From contig DASVPO010000007.1 of the NCBI GenBank assembly GCA_036382855.1, positions 1-64,000 on the forward strand: a stretch of DNA of 64,000 bases, in the 5' to 3' direction. The DNA comes from DASVTR01 sp036382855 (GTDB lineage Bacteria > Acidobacteriota > Blastocatellia > Pyrinomonadales > Pyrinomonadaceae). Below the pieces are notes generated by a model. It did no database searches and had not been told where the DNA came from. It was given only the letters and a program-made list of their open reading frames with translations. Each line of letters starts with the position of its first letter. Position 1 is the first letter of the stretch. This document shows positions 24,314 through 33,178 of the stretch, piece by piece. Position numbers and translations under genes: made by a program.

Positions 24314-25798
24314 TCACCAGGATATAGCTACAGTTTTTGCTTTGCAAGATTTGAAGTATGAGGATCTTTGACCGAAGAACGAAGATAAAGCTCGCGGCAC
24401 CCACCAGTGAATTGTAAAGTTATCGCCTGCGCTCTCCTCAATTAACCAATGCGGTATCAGTCGGCCTTCCACATAGCTGAGTTGGAGTGAGTATGCATTC
24501 CGTCTATAAAGAGCTTCAGCCAATAGGAGGCATTCATGAAAGATTCCTATACACTCCAGGGCAAAGATTCGTCGTAGGACACAAGCTGGAAGATTACTGG
24601 TGGGCGGATACCAATATATACGCGGATTAGTTGACCAGTCTGGGTGTGGCTTTTTTGGCCAAAAAAGCCCTTGTGGCTCATCTACACCTTCCCAAAACAT
24701 ACGCCAAAGAAGCAGAGCATTTACAACGGGACAGATAGTTACTTGCCATATTATACGGTCCTCCAAATACTCTCTACCGACTTTAATGAGGCAACGCCGA
24801 TGATGTAAAAGGTAACAGCGGACCAAATGCCTTCGTATGGCTTTGTAAATTTTGAATAGCTCCAACTTCAAAGCGTTGCGCGCTATTACAGATAAACTAG
24901 TAACTGATTCATGTCCGCCACTTGCCTTGCTTGTGCGGGCACATCTTCCTGACTGAATTTGAATATGCTTACCTGTAAACCTCAAGATATTAAATGACCC
25001 CTTAAAAGAGTTGGTCATAAAAACGGCAGCCCAATAAGCCGGCAGCCTCCTTATATACCGCATAAAGTACTTTCGGCGCGCTCCCGGCGGCACATACTGG
25101 GTAATGGGCTGTTCGGGCGCGTGAAGCTCAACTCTTTGCATAAGCAACTCAGCCTCCGTCAATAAAGCTTTCTCTCTAGCGGCCGCTTCTTTGCGAATCT
25201 CTTCGACGCTTCTATACCTGAGATGCTCACTCAACCCATACAGCATATGAGTGCAATTGGATAGATCTTTTCTTGAAATGGGTAAGAGCTTATAAGAAAT
25301 GAGCAGAAGACAATCACTACAGCGATTCTCTAGAATGTCTCCGTGCGCCGGACATTTAGTTAGAAATAGGAGTTGATGAAGCGGGCTATGGAATCCTTGA
25401 GATATACAAGTCGGGCAAAAACGTAAAAATTCAGAGGTAAGAGCAGACACCTCACGCTCATGTACATATTGCAATACCGTTGCTTCTTTGAGATCTCTAT
25501 GGCCGATGCCAAATATGGTGGACAGCTTCAATGGATCTAATCCAATAGAGCAACGAAGATCATCTCGCAAGCCCCACATCCATTGCAGTGAGTGCCGAGG
25601 CATTTTATTAAGCCTAAAGAGCTCACGAGTCTCTCTCTGTGTGATTGCGTTGAGATAAGCGAATTTGCGCAGTAAGGACCAAAGCGATTCGAAGCGGGAT
25701 TGCCAGTACGGACGCCAGCAGAACGCGGAAGGATTAATGGGAGTGTTTTCGAACTGGCCGTCAATATAAATGGTTTTATCTATATCTTTCGGCATCAA
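24314..25798 (-). CDS. tniQ: TniQ/TnsD-family target-selection protein
   Basis: 494 aa. The N-terminal TniQ domain has the zinc-binding pattern CPTC (residues 128-131), H137/H141, CPAH (149-152) and CSDC (160-163). The long C-terminal part is basic and Trp/Arg-rich, as in TnsD-like targeting proteins that read a specific attachment site. It overlaps the tnsC stop by 23 bases. Being the only TniQ here, it probably chose the argH-argR insertion site, but the site it reads is not evident. Confidence 0.88.
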   Translation of the reverse strand: MMPKDIDKTIYIDGQFENTPINPSAFCWRPYWQSRFESLWSLLRKFAYLNAITQRETRELFRLNKMPRHSLQWMWGLRDDLRCSIGLDPLKLSTIFGIGHRDLKEATVLQYVHEREVSALTSEFLRFCPTCISQGFHSPLHQLLFLTKCPAHGDILENRCSDCLLLISYKLLPISRKDLSNCTHMLYGLSEHLRYRSVEEIRKEAAAREKALLTEAELLMQRVELHAPEQPITQYVPPGARRKYFMRYIRRLPAYWAAVFMTNSFKGSFNILRFTGKHIQIQSGRCARTSKASGGHESVTSLSVIARNALKLELFKIYKAIRRHLVRCYLLHHRRCLIKVGREYLEDRIIWQVTICPVVNALLLWRMFWEGVDEPQGLFWPKKPHPDWSTNPRIYWYPPTSNLPACVLRRIFALECIGIFHECLLLAEALYRRNAYSLQLSYVEGRLIPHWLIEESAGDNFTIHWWVPRALSSFFGQRSSYFKSCKAKTVAISW

Positions 25799-26753
25799 TA
25801 TAGCCGGAGGAGATTATTGCATCCTTCCACATTGCTGTGGATATTCCCTTTGTTACTTCTTCGTGTGTGCCGTATTTACGCAGCACAAATTCCACCGTAC
25901 GACAGAAATACTGCATCGGGATTTCACGATTACCAGGTAGCCCGCCTTCGTCCTTTGTCAGTCTGAAAGCTTCCCATAGTGAGTCGGCATATGATCCTAG
26001 CCGGAACCCTGCGTCGAAAGCGGCGGGAAAGAAGTACCTTGTAAAGGACCAGCCACTATCTTCCGGATGCTCAGAATCTGAATCGTAAGCCTTTAAGCAT
26101 TTTTTGATCTGACTTGCACTTCGGAGGCCATGAAATTGAAGTCGGTGGACCATGAAGCGCCCGATAATCTGAGTCTTATTAGCTTGCTGGAATGCTGAGC
26201 ATTGGTGGATGAGTTCATCCTGACCTACTAACAGCACAATCAGGGCTGTATCGCGAGCATCTAATTCGTTATGCAGGTCGATCAACCATTTATAATGCTG
26301 TTCGAGCAGCTTCTGTGCCTCGTCGATGAAAAGCACAAGTCGATTCTGAGAGCTGATTTCTACTTTCTCGCAAAGATATTCTATAAGACGATCCCGCTTT
26401 GCCGCGGCTCTGCCACTCCTGTAAAGCGCGTGTCCTGAAGTGCGAAGTAAATCCTCAAAAAATGTAGACTCCGAAGGCACTCTATAGTCACGGCATAAAA
26501 GAACCATAGTGAGTAAATTGGACCCGAATTTCTCGGTAAGGAGCCTGGTGAGGTACTTGATAGCTCGTGTTTTACCTAGACGGGGTTTGCCATAGATAAT
26601 GCCACCTGGCGCGCGATTTTCAATCCACTGAAGCACAGCATTGTAAAAGTCGTCAATCGAAGGCGTGGGCAAAAGATAACGGGTCGTCTCAATTGGATGA
26701 CTTCCTGCCGGAACATTAGGCCGGATATAAGGGGCGGCAGCATTCTTAGCCAA
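25776..26753 (-). CDS. tnsC: TnsC/TniB-family AAA+ transposition regulator
   Basis: 325 aa. Walker A GKPRLGKT (residues 55-62), Walker B LVLFIDEAQ (139-147), sensor region ALIVLLVGQDEL. AAA+ proteins of this family form ATP-dependent filaments on target DNA and link TniQ to the transposase. The gene starts 13 bases after tnsB. It is of TniB-like size, shorter than Tn7 TnsC. Confidence 0.92.
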   Translation of the reverse strand: MAKNAAAPYIRPNVPAGSHPIETTRYLLPTPSIDDFYNAVLQWIENRAPGGIIYGKPRLGKTRAIKYLTRLLTEKFGSNLLTMVLLCRDYRVPSESTFFEDLLRTSGHALYRSGRAAAKRDRLIEYLCEKVEISSQNRLVLFIDEAQKLLEQHYKWLIDLHNELDARDTALIVLLVGQDELIHQCSAFQQANKTQIIGRFMVHRLQFHGLRSASQIKKCLKAYDSDSEHPEDSGWSFTRYFFPAAFDAGFRLGSYADSLWEAFRLTKDEGGLPGNREIPMQYFCRTVEFVLRKYGTHEEVTKGISTAMWKDAIISSGYIDAERYR

Positions 26754-26766
26754 TTTTCACAACCCC

Positions 26767-28686
26767 CTAATAGGTAAATGTCTTTCGGGCCACCTGCGGC
26801 TCGCTCTCATCATGCTCATCTATCTTCGGCTCAACTGGTTGAGCGGATTGATTTTTATCTCGATCAGCTGTGCGTTGGGCTTTTGCAAATTCGCGGGTAG
26901 CCGCCTTACTTTTAGAAGATTTTGTGGCTAAATAGTCTAAATAGACTTGGATGGGATCTTGTTCAGTCGTATACCAGAGTAAACGCCTATGCCTGAGCGC
27001 CATAATTGCCTTCCTCATTTCTAGAGTGTGTGGGGTTCTGCCCCAGTGACCATGTGCGGTTAATATTCCAAGCTCAGAGCCATCCGGCAAATAAGCTTTG
27101 ATTGAGCGGATATCCTCAGGCTCAATCGAGAGTGTCAATCGTTTTCCGATGAGATCTGGTGTACGCGCAAGGACGTCGTTCTGGTAGCGGGCACCCTCAA
27201 ACTCGACATACGGCCTTCTTCCGGAACTAATATTCCCCCTCACAATACGGGTAAATTCGATATTCAAGAGATTCATATTGGTACGTCTTTCTTCAGGTAG
27301 GGTCTTCACCAAAATGTTTTCGTTGTTAACATAGTGCTGAAGATATTCCAAAGGTGTTCGGTAGCCGATTCCTGAATGCGGGGTCCCGTTATACTGTAAG
27401 ATAACAACCTCGGCGATCTCTTCAATTTCTTCCAGCTTGATGTCGAATTTGATAGCAGCTTTCTCGGGATCACTTCTTCGAGGATCTTTAGGGCCGCTTC
27501 CAGTCGTGGATGGAAGTCGATGAAACCCATTTTCCTCGAATGTTTGATTGAATCTTTCGATGAGCGGGCGTCGTTCAGGGGTTTCTACCGGCCCGGCGTT
27601 AGGAGAACAGCCGACTACCTTGGTAATCTTATCTATCACTAATCCAGCTAGATTGGCTTTGGCGTTGTCGTACGAGAACTCTTCCCACAAGGCCCACTCG
27701 AGTTCTGGAATCACTTCAGATGGCATGCCGCCATGTTCGGGGTATTTGAGTTCAGGAATTGTTAAGCCTCTCCGTTTCCAAGGAACGATCGCATTCCGCA
27801 CGCATAAAAGGACGTCATTAGCGTTGTATTCCTGATTAAGGCTAATGTAGTAGCCGAGTATGGCCCTGGAAATGGCCTCTATGATCACAAGTATCCAGAA
27901 TCGTTGGATTACTCTCTGAACGAAGCCACCGTAAGGAGAGGGGATTGAGACGGTACAAAACAAGTCAACTCGATGCCCATCGAATTCCACAATTTGATAA
28001 GGGCGCACGATTCGTTGTTCCGAAATGCCTTTATCAGCCGAACCGAGTATTCGTGCGGCATCTTTTCCGTGACGGGCTCGAACAGCCGAAGCAATCTCCG
28101 ACTCCTGAAGCTTGCGGAGATATTTCCAGAGCGCAACACGACCGAGATTTTTTACCGAAAACGGGTAATCCGTAGCGGGGACTCCGGTAGCACGAGAAGC
28201 CTCAAGAAATCGCTTGTGTATTGATCTCAGAGGTATACGTGATTCATGAATGATGTCATTGCTTTCTTTTTTAAGAAACAAAGTGTGAATAAGCTCTTGG
28301 ATATGAGGGAATCGAGCGAAGAGCTGTGTCAAGGCGCCCGAACGTCCGCCCTTTCTATTACTAGGATAGGATTTAACTGGCGCATTACGTCTATACGGCT
28401 GCTGTCGACTATGTGAAATGAGAGCGCGCCATCCCCAGATCCGTCCGTCACGATGGCGGGTTAAGCATCTTTTCAGTAATCGGCTCAATTCATCTCTACA
28501 TATACCGAACTTCTTGGTTATTTCTTTTACCGGTATATCCAGAAGGTATCCTTGGATAGCGTTTTCTAATCTTTCATATCTGGTAAAACCTTCTTCGCTC
28601 AAAAGAAACTTATTAACCGTCGGCCAAAGTGATGTATCTTTAACCTCCGGCTCCAACAAATTCTTGTCAAAACGAATCTTAGTCAT
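26767..28686 (-). CDS. tnsB: TnsB/TniA-family DDE transposase
   Basis: 639 aa. The integrase core has the triad Asp236 (EFDGHRVD), Asp340 (YDNAKAN) and Glu377 (IERFNQT). Before it come helix-turn-helix DNA-binding domains; after it comes a Mu-type beta-barrel (ARYQNDVLARTPDLIGKRLTL). The C-terminal tail, rich in Lys/Glu, would contact TnsC. The start overlaps the tnsA stop by ATGA. It cuts 3' ends and joins them to the target. Confidence 0.95.
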   Translation of the reverse strand: MTKIRFDKNLLEPEVKDTSLWPTVNKFLLSEEGFTRYERLENAIQGYLLDIPVKEITKKFGICRDELSRLLKRCLTRHRDGRIWGWRALISHSRQQPYRRNAPVKSYPSNRKGGRSGALTQLFARFPHIQELIHTLFLKKESNDIIHESRIPLRSIHKRFLEASRATGVPATDYPFSVKNLGRVALWKYLRKLQESEIASAVRARHGKDAARILGSADKGISEQRIVRPYQIVEFDGHRVDLFCTVSIPSPYGGFVQRVIQRFWILVIIEAISRAILGYYISLNQEYNANDVLLCVRNAIVPWKRRGLTIPELKYPEHGGMPSEVIPELEWALWEEFSYDNAKANLAGLVIDKITKVVGCSPNAGPVETPERRPLIERFNQTFEENGFHRLPSTTGSGPKDPRRSDPEKAAIKFDIKLEEIEEIAEVVILQYNGTPHSGIGYRTPLEYLQHYVNNENILVKTLPEERRTNMNLLNIEFTRIVRGNISSGRRPYVEFEGARYQNDVLARTPDLIGKRLTLSIEPEDIRSIKAYLPDGSELGILTAHGHWGRTPHTLEMRKAIMALRHRRLLWYTTEQDPIQVYLDYLATKSSKSKAATREFAKAQRTADRDKNQSAQPVEPKIDEHDESEPQVARKTFTY

Positions 28687-29405
28687 AATGCAACGTCGAA
28701 CAATGTCGAGGTGTCTAGAGGCTTTACGTCGAGAGGTGCTCTTAGTCTCCCGCTGTGTAAAAGCGTGAAAACGGCTGATCGGACCAGTGATCGATCAACA
28801 TGAGGAAACGAGGCTTCTATTTCCTTTAACGTCCCCCCGCCGGTATTCAGGAGCCAAGATCCAATATTATCTATGTGTGGTCTTAAGTTGATTTGTTGTG
28901 TGCATGCTAAGTGACTCAGGATAATTTTCCAGTTAGAAAGTAACAGGGGACATGCTCGAATTACTTCATCAGTCATGACTGTATGGTCGACTTTACAAAG
29001 CCCACACCATTTTTTCTGTGCCTCGATCTGCCGACGTGTTCTCGAACCGGGGATTGCGCGCAATAGATCACGTAGATACTTCACCTCCCGGTATTCTTGG
29101 CGGTCGGTTTCCCATAAAACCCACATGTCGAATACTGTTGTCACAAGCCCCGATGGGAGTTGAACGCGTATCCGACGAGGCTGTTCACAGAAGCTTTTTA
29201 TCGAGGTGTTTGCTTCTACCAATACCCAGTGATCGTATTCAAGATCACTGTATAGGATGACATTGCGCTGAAGTCTTGGACTGTAGGCTATCCAGCGGTT
29301 ATTGCCGTAACGACTTTGAGGCCGATCCCAAACGGGAGATGGATGGCTTATAGACCCCTCGTTTGAATCTAATTCTTTATTTTCCTTGTTTCTGTCATTG
29401 TTCAT
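28683..29405 (-). CDS. tnsA: TnsA-like endonuclease
   Basis: 240 aa. A restriction-endonuclease-like core: Glu56 in SDLEYDHW, Asp93 in TVFDMWVL and the pair Glu107-x-Lys109 in REVKY, matching the TnsA E-D-(Q/E)xK layout. TnsA cuts the 5' strands so that the element moves by cut and paste. A winged-helix-like C-terminus follows (ACTQQINLRPHIDNIGSWLL). First gene of the tns operon, coupled to tnsB. Confidence 0.85.
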   Translation of the reverse strand: MNNDRNKENKELDSNEGSISHPSPVWDRPQSRYGNNRWIAYSPRLQRNVILYSDLEYDHWVLVEANTSIKSFCEQPRRIRVQLPSGLVTTVFDMWVLWETDRQEYREVKYLRDLLRAIPGSRTRRQIEAQKKWCGLCKVDHTVMTDEVIRACPLLLSNWKIILSHLACTQQINLRPHIDNIGSWLLNTGGGTLKEIEASFPHVDRSLVRSAVFTLLHSGRLRAPLDVKPLDTSTLFDVAL

Positions 29406-30421
29406 TTTCGAGTTCCTTGTTAGTTTGCTTCACCCCTATTTAGAGCGAGAAGACCTATTGCAACGTCAAAAATATCTACTCATTGAACTTGAAACTTTTA
29501 ACAACTTAGATCGCAAGCCCCCGTGTTTCTCAACTCCTAAATCTTTACTAGTGAGTGGGCAGCGTCTCATTTGCTAATAAGCTATTTTGACGCAAGCGTA
29601 GCAAGATTTGGGAAGATTTCAAGTGAAAATTGAGGGCAGCAGGAAGTTAAGCTGGTAGCGAGGGCCGCAAGAATCACGGGACAGAAACGGCCTCAGGAGC
29701 TCAAAAAGCTACGGGAGAGCAACGGGACAAAAACGACCGTTACATGTCTAAATTAGGATTAATGGTCCAACCCATTCCCCTGCTATTGAGGCACCTGATC
29801 TCCTCTTTTGAATCGGGTTTAAGCAGCTTTCATATCTTTTTGTCTAAGATGCAATGTAGGCTGACTTCGGACTCAATCCTGTATATTGATCTAGATCTGA
29901 ATAGTATTTATACGGGTAGCGACCTACTTGGTTTAGCGTTGCTCTAGAGATCAAGGGGTAGTTAAATGTTTAGGAATACTACTATTTCTGATATTGTTTG
30001 TTTCGTCTCATACAGGTAAGCTATCGTCCCTTAAACTATTATGAGGCAGCTTCACTAAATGTGCCTCATGGTCTATTAGAGTCCATCACTTATATAAAGA
30101 ACACTTCTACCCATAACATTGCATATAAAGCAGCAAATATAGTCGGTTATAGAAAATCTTTGCGTATAATATTTCGGATCTTCCAGTGGTTGTTTCTGTC
30201 TTGTGGCTATAGCAATTTATCGTCACGGGAGCGCGTTGATAAATATATGGTCGCTTGTCGGTTCTCTCCCGCACTATTTCGACCCATAATTGCTAGAAAA
30301 TAAATTTAGACAGCAGGGTCGATTTGTACTGCAAAAACCCATTTACGTAGTCTGCTACAAGGGGTACTATAAGCTCTGAATCATTATTGAAAGCTACTGA
30401 TGGTTTAATTGTAATGGAGTT
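29406..30421. other. AT-rich gene-poor stretch between tnsA and the cargo
   Basis: About 1 kb, clearly more AT-rich than its surroundings. Short ORFs at 29744 and 29998 lack ribosome sites and recognisable products. ACGGGACA(G/A)AAACG(G/A)CC occurs twice (29676-29692 and 29722-29738). It must contain the tns promoter; I cannot place it. Confidence 0.5.
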
Positions 30422-30748
30422 ATGATGACGTTCGGAGAGATCATTTCAAAGGCACGCAAAGAAAAGGGCTTAAATCAAAAGCAGCTCGCCGCCCTAATTA
30501 AGAAAGAGGATGGGCAGGCTATCTCGGCACCCTACCTCAACGACATCGAGCACAATCATCGTAGCCCTTCTTCGGACCACATCATAGAGCAATTTGCTGC
30601 CGCTTTAGGTCTAGAGCCGGAGACACTGTATTTCGCCGTGCGGAGAATCCCTCCGTACATATACAAGACCCCGGCTGATGAAAAGGTTATGGCCGATGCG
30701 ATCCGGGCGCTTCATCTATATTTGCAGAAGGCTTCTACTGTGTCCTGA
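30422..30748 (+). CDS. XRE-family transcriptional regulator
   Basis: 108 aa with a lambda-repressor-type HTH at the N-terminus: FGEIISKARKEKGLNQKQLA, then an unusually long turn (ALIKKEDGQAIS) before PYLNDIEHNHRSPSSDHI. The C-terminal 30 residues are predicted helical. A GGAG site precedes two adjacent ATG codons (30422, 30425). It stands alone and points away from tnsA; it may control the element or its cargo. Confidence 0.82.
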   Translation: MMTFGEIISKARKEKGLNQKQLAALIKKEDGQAISAPYLNDIEHNHRSPSSDHIIEQFAAALGLEPETLYFAVRRIPPYIYKTPADEKVMADAIRALHLYLQKASTVS

Positions 30749-30857
30749 TGTTGAGAGTCACAGTCTACTAGCTGTTGCATTAGATGGGAATACTATGCAG
30801 CCTGGCTCTAACCGGTGTGGGTACTGTGATCTGGTTACATTAAGACAACGTGCGAGC

Positions 30858-31298
30858 TTATGCTACCTGTTCTTCAGGTGTAGACCTGCTTAGAACCAAG
30901 CGCAATAATTCTTGTGCCTCAGCATCTGGCTTTATCGAAATCGCTTTCTCTAGCATGATCTTCGATACGTAGTTATCGTTAGCTGTGGCAAGGGCCTTAC
31001 CAAGAAGAAACAGGGAACGGAATTCTACTTCTTCACTCATCCCGACTGCTGCCGCCAAATAGATAGTAGCTTCTACGGTATTGCCTTCTTGGAGCAGGCA
31101 TTCCCCCAATAGCTCTAACGACTTGGGGAATGGAAATGCGTAAACCCCTTCTCGGAGTGTAATGATTGCTGTGGCCAGGTCTCCCTTCTCCCAAGCATCC
31201 CACGCGGCATCATAGCAATGAATTGCCCACGCTATTCTCCCGCCGACGCTGAAGTCCTGAGAAGAAGCAGGATGCACTCTTTTAAGGAATTCATACAT
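30858..31298 (-). CDS. TPR-like repeat protein
   Basis: 146 aa, almost wholly helical, with TPR-type spacing: AWDAWEKGDLATAIITLREGVYAFP, SLELLGECLLQEGNTVEATIYL, SLFLLGKALATANDNYVSKIMLEKAISIKP. No catalytic domain. It begins three bases after the stop of the preceding gene, so the two form an operon. Function unknown; TPR proteins usually mediate protein contacts. Confidence 0.7.
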   Translation of the reverse strand: MYEFLKRVHPASSQDFSVGGRIAWAIHCYDAAWDAWEKGDLATAIITLREGVYAFPFPKSLELLGECLLQEGNTVEATIYLAAAVGMSEEVEFRSLFLLGKALATANDNYVSKIMLEKAISIKPDAEAQELLRLVLSRSTPEEQVA

Positions 31299-31301
31299 TA
31301 A

Positions 31302-32321
31302 CTAGAATGCTCTCCACCTAATGATCAGCCACTTACCATTACGATTCACAAACGTAAACGTATTATTAAAACTCTTGGATTCTCCTCTGAGGGACTCGTA
31401 CCTGATTACTGTGGTAATGACCGGCGCTTCCTGCCTGAAGCTTAATTCCGCCCGCTCGATCTCGAATCCCTTGACCATTGAATCAGGAGAGATGCTTCTA
31501 AGGAACCTCTCTCTATCCCACTGCCTCCCCTGAAGTGCGTAGAACATGAATTGGTCATCGAGCAGGCCTCTTATCAAGGTTTGGTTGCCCCGCACCTTGG
31601 CCTCAATAGCTTGACGTACTATTCCTTTAAGTGATTCCGCGCTAATGCTTGAACGGTCAATGGGAGGCTTCATGGCAGGTACATGGAACATCTGCTCGTA
31701 CGTAGGCGGGAGAGGAATTGGCTTAGCCTTACCGCCTAGGAGAACCTCTATCCGATTGACCCTCGCATATCTGAGCGGGAGGATATAGCTCATCACAAAG
31801 TCTTGGTGTAGAGTCAAGCTGGAGGTCGCGCGAGACACCCCACTCTCGTAAGGTACGTTGTATTTCTTCAGGTAGGGGAAGATGTCCGCGACGCGCACAT
31901 TCGTCGTGAGCGGTGAGGTCTTGTTAAAGATCTTGGTGATCGCCTCGAGATCGTCAAAGATGTCCATCGCTTGCTCGATAGCAGTGTGCAACTCACCTTT
32001 CGGAAGAACCTGAAGGGCATCTCCAACTGCCGCCTTTGCTTCAAGGTACTGCACTTCGTACTCTCGCCCGGCAAGTCTTTGCGCTGCTACAAAATCCTGC
32101 TTTATGAACTGGCGATTCACGTCGTTCCAGCCATCGCGTAATACACGCAAACGTGCGAGTGCTCGCTCGGCGGCAACTCTTCCCTCCGCGCTCACTGATC
32201 TTGACGCGATGGATGTTCTAGTGCGGCGCGTTACTGAACCTGCTTCTTGCGCAGTAATGGCCTTGCTCGCCGGGGGGAGCAAGTTAGCAAGCATAGTGAG
32301 GATAAGAAAAAAGTATCTCAT
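31302..32321 (-). CDS. Secreted protein with C-terminal NTF2-like domain
   Basis: 339 aa with a signal peptide (FFLILTMLANLLPPASK). The middle is helical. The last 120 residues resemble a DUF4440/SnoaL-type NTF2 fold: AIEAKVRGNQTLIRGLLDDQFMF at the start, ending FTFVNRNGKWLIIRWRAF. It forms a two-gene operon with the TPR protein. Neither gene looks like a defence gene; their role as cargo is unclear. Confidence 0.65.
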   Translation of the reverse strand: MRYFFLILTMLANLLPPASKAITAQEAGSVTRRTRTSIASRSVSAEGRVAAERALARLRVLRDGWNDVNRQFIKQDFVAAQRLAGREYEVQYLEAKAAVGDALQVLPKGELHTAIEQAMDIFDDLEAITKIFNKTSPLTTNVRVADIFPYLKKYNVPYESGVSRATSSLTLHQDFVMSYILPLRYARVNRIEVLLGGKAKPIPLPPTYEQMFHVPAMKPPIDRSSISAESLKGIVRQAIEAKVRGNQTLIRGLLDDQFMFYALQGRQWDRERFLRSISPDSMVKGFEIERAELSFRQEAPVITTVIRYESLRGESKSFNNTFTFVNRNGKWLIIRWRAF

Positions 32322-32543
32322 ACAACGTCCCTGTTATTTCTCAAATGATCGGCGGCTGATTGCGTGCTCAAGCGGATGGAGCGTATAAACCAATAAGTAC
32401 GGCTTTGGTATTTTTAGGTGTCCGCCGTATTTGACAATCCACTTCCACAGACAATGCGCGAAGCGGCCCGTCAGCAAAGATGATGAGCGCCGCCCGGGAG
32501 CCACACGAGCATGTAGTCCCGGCGGGAGCAAATCACAAGACCA

Positions 32544-32567
32544 ATATAGTAGTAATTACTACTATAT
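32544..32567. promoter_or_regulatory. Perfect 24-bp palindrome, probable XRE operator
   Basis: ATATAGTAGTAA (32544-32555) followed directly by its complement (32556-32567). It lies between divergent genes (32321 minus, 32611 plus), 43 bases before the XRE start, as expected for an autoregulated operator. Confidence 0.7.
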
Positions 32568-32610
32568 GTAAACGGGCAGGCGAAATTGTGCCGTCAGGAG
32601 GGTATTCCTG

Positions 32611-32931
32611 ATGGGCAGACAGCCGATCCCGAGGCCTGAGCGCCTGGCCGAAAAGCTCAAGCAGATTCGCGATGGGTTAGGGCTTTCGCAGAACGAGTTG
32701 ATCCAGCGGATGGGATTAGCGGATTTCCTGCTGCGGGAGGAGGTCTCCGATTTCGAGCGCGGCAGACGAGTCCCACCTCTGCCGGTACTGCTCGAATACG
32801 CACGCGTCGCCGGCGTTTATATGGACGCTTTGGTAGATGATCAATTGGATCTCCCGATGAGACTACCATGCTCGCCCAAGCATGAAGGGATCAGAAGACG
32901 CGCTTCACGGAAAGCCGGCGGTAAGCCGTAA
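32611..32931 (+). CDS. XRE-family transcriptional regulator
   Basis: 106 aa. HTH: RLAEKLKQIRDGLGLSQNEL then VSDFERGRRVPPLPVLLEYARVAGVYMDALVDDQ. The basic C-terminus (RRRASRKAGGKP) may add DNA contacts. A perfect palindrome just upstream is a likely binding site. It precedes the 1204-aa nuclease gene by 247 bases on the same strand and may regulate it. Confidence 0.85.
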   Translation: MGRQPIPRPERLAEKLKQIRDGLGLSQNELIQRMGLADFLLREEVSDFERGRRVPPLPVLLEYARVAGVYMDALVDDQLDLPMRLPCSPKHEGIRRRASRKAGGKP

Positions 32932-33178
32932 GTTATAGAGGACTGAATAATAGAGCCCGGTATTGGAGCAAAAGGTGGTTTCGGGTAGGTTTCGCGGAGC
33001 GTGGAGATTCGCAGGACTTGTTAAAGGGAAAAGATCGGAGCTTTATTTGACGTGCAGCACTTCCCTCAAGCATGTGGTATATCGAGAGGGCTCTTTAACG
33101 CAGGGACTGGACGGCATCGGGGAGACTGGACCCATCAATCTCTCCAAGGCGTCTGGTAACGCGCTTTAGGCATTAGCA

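Noticed and set aside
29676..29738. Two 17-nt direct repeats (ACGGGACA...), CRISPR-like
   Set aside because: Only two imperfect copies with a 29-nt gap, and no Cas gene in the element; not an array.
29744..30303. Two ORFs of 67 and 101 codons in the AT-rich stretch
   Set aside because: No ribosome-binding sites, no recognisable product, and AT-rich DNA gives such frames by chance.
24102..30421. CRISPR-associated transposon (CAST)
   Set aside because: No Cas12k or Cascade genes, no second TniQ and no crRNA repeats were found between the ends.
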